Of a stretch of 64,000 bases of DNA, positions 62,432-64,000 are shown in pieces. The position numbers and the translations under genes were made by a program. Every line of letters starts with the position of its first letter. The stretch's first letter is position 1. Under the pieces are notes generated by a model. It worked only from the letters and a program-made list of their open reading frames with translations. It ran no database searches and was not told the origin of the DNA. Origin of the DNA: Sterolibacterium sp964437515 (GTDB taxonomy: Bacteria > Pseudomonadota > Gammaproteobacteria > Burkholderiales > Rhodocyclaceae); contig CAYTHB010000005.1 in the NCBI GenBank assembly GCA_964437515.1, positions 7,777 through 71,776 on the forward strand, given 5' to 3'.

Positions 62432-63136
62432 ATGAAACTCAATAAATTGCCCCGAATGTTGATGACCGCTGGTTTGGTTTGCGGATTGACATTGGCCACA
62501 GGTGTATTGCAAGCGGCTGAACTCAAGGAAGGCAAGGACTACACCGTTTTGCCCCAGACACAGCCGACGGATGCCAAAGGCAAGATCGAAGTGACCGAGT
62601 TTTTCTGGTATGGCTGCCCGCATTGTTACGAGTTTGAGCCCACCCTGAATACCTGGACAAAAACGCTGCCCAAGGACGTGGCTTTCCGCCGTGTACCGGC
62701 GGACTTTGGCCGTTGGACGGGGGGAGCCAAACTCTTTTATGCACTGGAAGCCCTTGGTGTAGAAACCCGTTTGCACAAGGAGTTGTTTGATGCGATTCAT
62801 GGCAACGAACGCCTGAACTTCAATAATGAATCTGCCGTGGCAGACTGGCTCGCTAAAAAAGGCGTCGATCGCAAGAAATTTACCGAAGCCTATAGCTCCT
62901 TTTCGGTTCAAAGCAGTGTGAGTCGCGCCCAGCAACTCACGCGCAGTCATGGATTGAATGGCGTTCCGAATGTCATCATTGGTGGTAAATACATGACCAA
63001 CAACGTCCTGACCGGCAGCTTCGATGCTTTGCCCGCAATCATGAATCAGCTGATTGCCAAAGTGCGTGCCGAACAGGGGGGTGGCGCAACGGCCTCCGAA
63101 CCCAAGCCGGTCGCCCCCGCTAAAAAATCACGGTGA
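62432..63136 (+). CDS. dsbA: Thiol:disulfide interchange protein DsbA
   Basis: A 234-residue DsbA with signal peptide (MLMTAGLVCGLTLATGVLQA, cleavage near residue 29), catalytic CPHC at 62-65 (FFWYGCPHCYEFE) in the thioredoxin fold and cis-Pro in GVPNVIIGG. It oxidises cysteines of exported proteins in the periplasm. The C-terminal 15 residues are an alanine/proline/lysine tail not found in most DsbA. Its stop overlaps the following GTG start. Confidence 0.95.
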   Translation: MKLNKLPRMLMTAGLVCGLTLATGVLQAAELKEGKDYTVLPQTQPTDAKGKIEVTEFFWYGCPHCYEFEPTLNTWTKTLPKDVAFRRVPADFGRWTGGAKLFYALEALGVETRLHKELFDAIHGNERLNFNNESAVADWLAKKGVDRKKFTEAYSSFSVQSSVSRAQQLTRSHGLNGVPNVIIGGKYMTNNVLTGSFDALPAIMNQLIAKVRAEQGGGATASEPKPVAPAKKSR

Positions 63137-63924
63137 GTGTGTCAAGTGTGCCAAGTGCGGTAAGTACGCCGCAGCGCATTTTCATTACCGGTAGTTCGGA
63201 TGGCATCGGCGCAGCACTGGCACGGCAGTACGCGCGTGAAGACACGGTATTGGGGTTGGTTGCGCGGCGTGGCGACGCACTGGCTAAGCTGGCGACAACC
63301 CTGCCGGGGCGTTGCCTGATTTATCCGCTGGATGTGACGGATGCCGAGGCGCTGGCACAAGCCGCCAAAGATTTCATGCAACAAGCGGGCTTGCCCGATC
63401 TGGTCATTGCCAATGCGGGAGTGAGTACCGGCACACTCACCGAGCTGGATGAAGATTTACCCGTCTTTGCCCGCGTGCTACAGGTCAATGTGATGGGCGT
63501 GGTGCATACTTTTCATCCCTTTGTTCAGCCCATGCGCGAGGCACGGCGCGGACAACTCGTGGGCATTGCTTCGGTCGCTGGCATCCGAGGACTCCCAGGG
63601 GCGAGTGCCTACTGCGCTTCAAAAGCAGCGGTCATCAGCTATCTGGAAGCCTTACGGGTCGAGCTGCATGGGTCGGGTGTGACAGTCACCACCTTGTTGC
63701 CGGGCTATGTCACCACTCAAATGACCGCCCGCAATCCTTATCGCATGCCCTTCATCCTGCCGGTAGACGAGGCGGCGCGCCGTCTGGCGCGTCTCATTCA
63801 TCGCAAGGTGTCTTATGCGGTGATGCCCTGGCCGATGGCGATAGTTGCCAAATTGCTGAGGCTGTTACCCAATGGTGTATTCGATCGCATCTTTACCCAC
63901 GCCGGTCGCAAACCCCGACAATGA
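63133..63924 (+). CDS. Short-chain dehydrogenase/reductase
   Basis: A 263-residue SDR with motif TGSSDGIG (19-26), NAG at 94-96, catalytic Tyr160 and Lys164 (YCASK), and a hydrophobic C terminus (AIVAKLLRLLPNGVFDRIFT). It starts with GTG, overlapping the dsbA stop (GTGA), so it belongs to the same operon. Arg45/Arg46 after the second strand favour NADP(H). Substrate is unknown. Repeat R7 begins five bases after its stop. Confidence 0.88.
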   Translation: MSVSSVPSAVSTPQRIFITGSSDGIGAALARQYAREDTVLGLVARRGDALAKLATTLPGRCLIYPLDVTDAEALAQAAKDFMQQAGLPDLVIANAGVSTGTLTELDEDLPVFARVLQVNVMGVVHTFHPFVQPMREARRGQLVGIASVAGIRGLPGASAYCASKAAVISYLEALRVELHGSGVTVTTLLPGYVTTQMTARNPYRMPFILPVDEAARRLARLIHRKVSYAVMPWPMAIVAKLLRLLPNGVFDRIFTHAGRKPRQ

Positions 63925-63929
63925 CCGCG

Positions 63930-64000
63930 TTAACGATCATGGTAGCCATCTCCACCCGCAGAGGATGAAATAATCGTTACCCGATAACAGATACGCTTAC
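63930..64000 (-). repeat. Dispersed repeat R7 (partial, inverted)
   Basis: The right edge of the window holds the right-hand end of the repeat in the opposite orientation to R1-R6: TTAACGATCATGGTAGCCATC through AATAATCGTTACCCGATAACAG. At least 71 bp are present; the rest lies outside the window. It ends with the ATAACAGATACGCTTAC variant otherwise seen in R3. Confidence 0.9.

Overview
The window looks like chromosome of a betaproteobacterium. The gene orders hemE-priA, rsmB-DUF4390-ntrY-ntrX, hemA-prfA-prmC, aroK-aroB-dgt, zapA-6S RNA and argS-SPOR-dsbA-SDR are those of Betaproteobacteria. Several DUF1302/DUF1329 envelope pairs, a kinase-like phosphotransferase next to an SDR, a CrtC/AttH-like protein, a CruF-like membrane protein and a TonB receptor suggest a lineage that degrades hydrophobic compounds, such as Rhodocyclales or Sterolibacteriaceae. 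That placement is an inference. No tRNA, rRNA, CRISPR array or complete insertion sequence was seen.

Layout. 0-5.7 kb (minus strand): rsmB, DUF4390, ntrY, ntrX. 5.7-10.3 kb: a decayed restriction-type operon (methylase tail, intact DUF1016 nuclease, intact RhuM, broken helicase) between two copies of a dispersed repeat. 10.4-13.9 kb: hemE and priA. 14-18.3 kb: a signalling block of Crp-like regulator, FecR-domain protein and CHASE2 class III cyclase. 18.3-26.2 kb: a repeat, a 351-bp element with perfect 47-bp inverted ends, then two tandem DUF1302-DUF1329 cassettes. 26.4-30 kb: phosphotransferase, SDR, DUF2789 and a CrtC/AttH-like protein. 30.3-34.4 kb: DUF883/YqjE/YqjK envelope genes, gabD, an NlpC/P60 lipoprotein, zapB-like, zapA and 6S RNA. 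34.4-49.2 kb: housekeeping genes (rapZ, apaG, prmC, prfA, hemA, miaB, a HAD phosphatase, aroK, aroB, dgt) plus an EmrAB-NodT efflux operon. 49.2-56.3 kb: thioesterase, lipoprotein, CruF-like protein, a third DUF1329, TonB receptor, enoyl-CoA hydratase and a 58-bp hairpin tandem repeat. 56.4-63.9 kb: DUF4143 ATPase, K+ channel with DUF6394, argS, SPOR, dsbA and an SDR.

The most striking unexplained structure is a family of seven dispersed repeats (R1-R7). Six are complete, at 3507, 5733, 10091, 18309, 26016 and 28406. The seventh is inverted and runs off the right edge from 63930. The core is about 154 bp, begins TTARCG and ends CGTTAR, and carries a GC-rich hairpin. Two copies have an extra segment of about 70 bp with two more hairpins. 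The copies sit exactly at gene edges: R1 contributes to the ntrY start codon and the DUF4390 stop codon, R4 covers the likely start of the crp-like gene, and R6 and R7 lie five bases after SDR stop codons. They also bracket each accessory block between 5.7 and 28.5 kb. Their identity (miniature transposon, structured RNA element or other) cannot be settled from this window alone.
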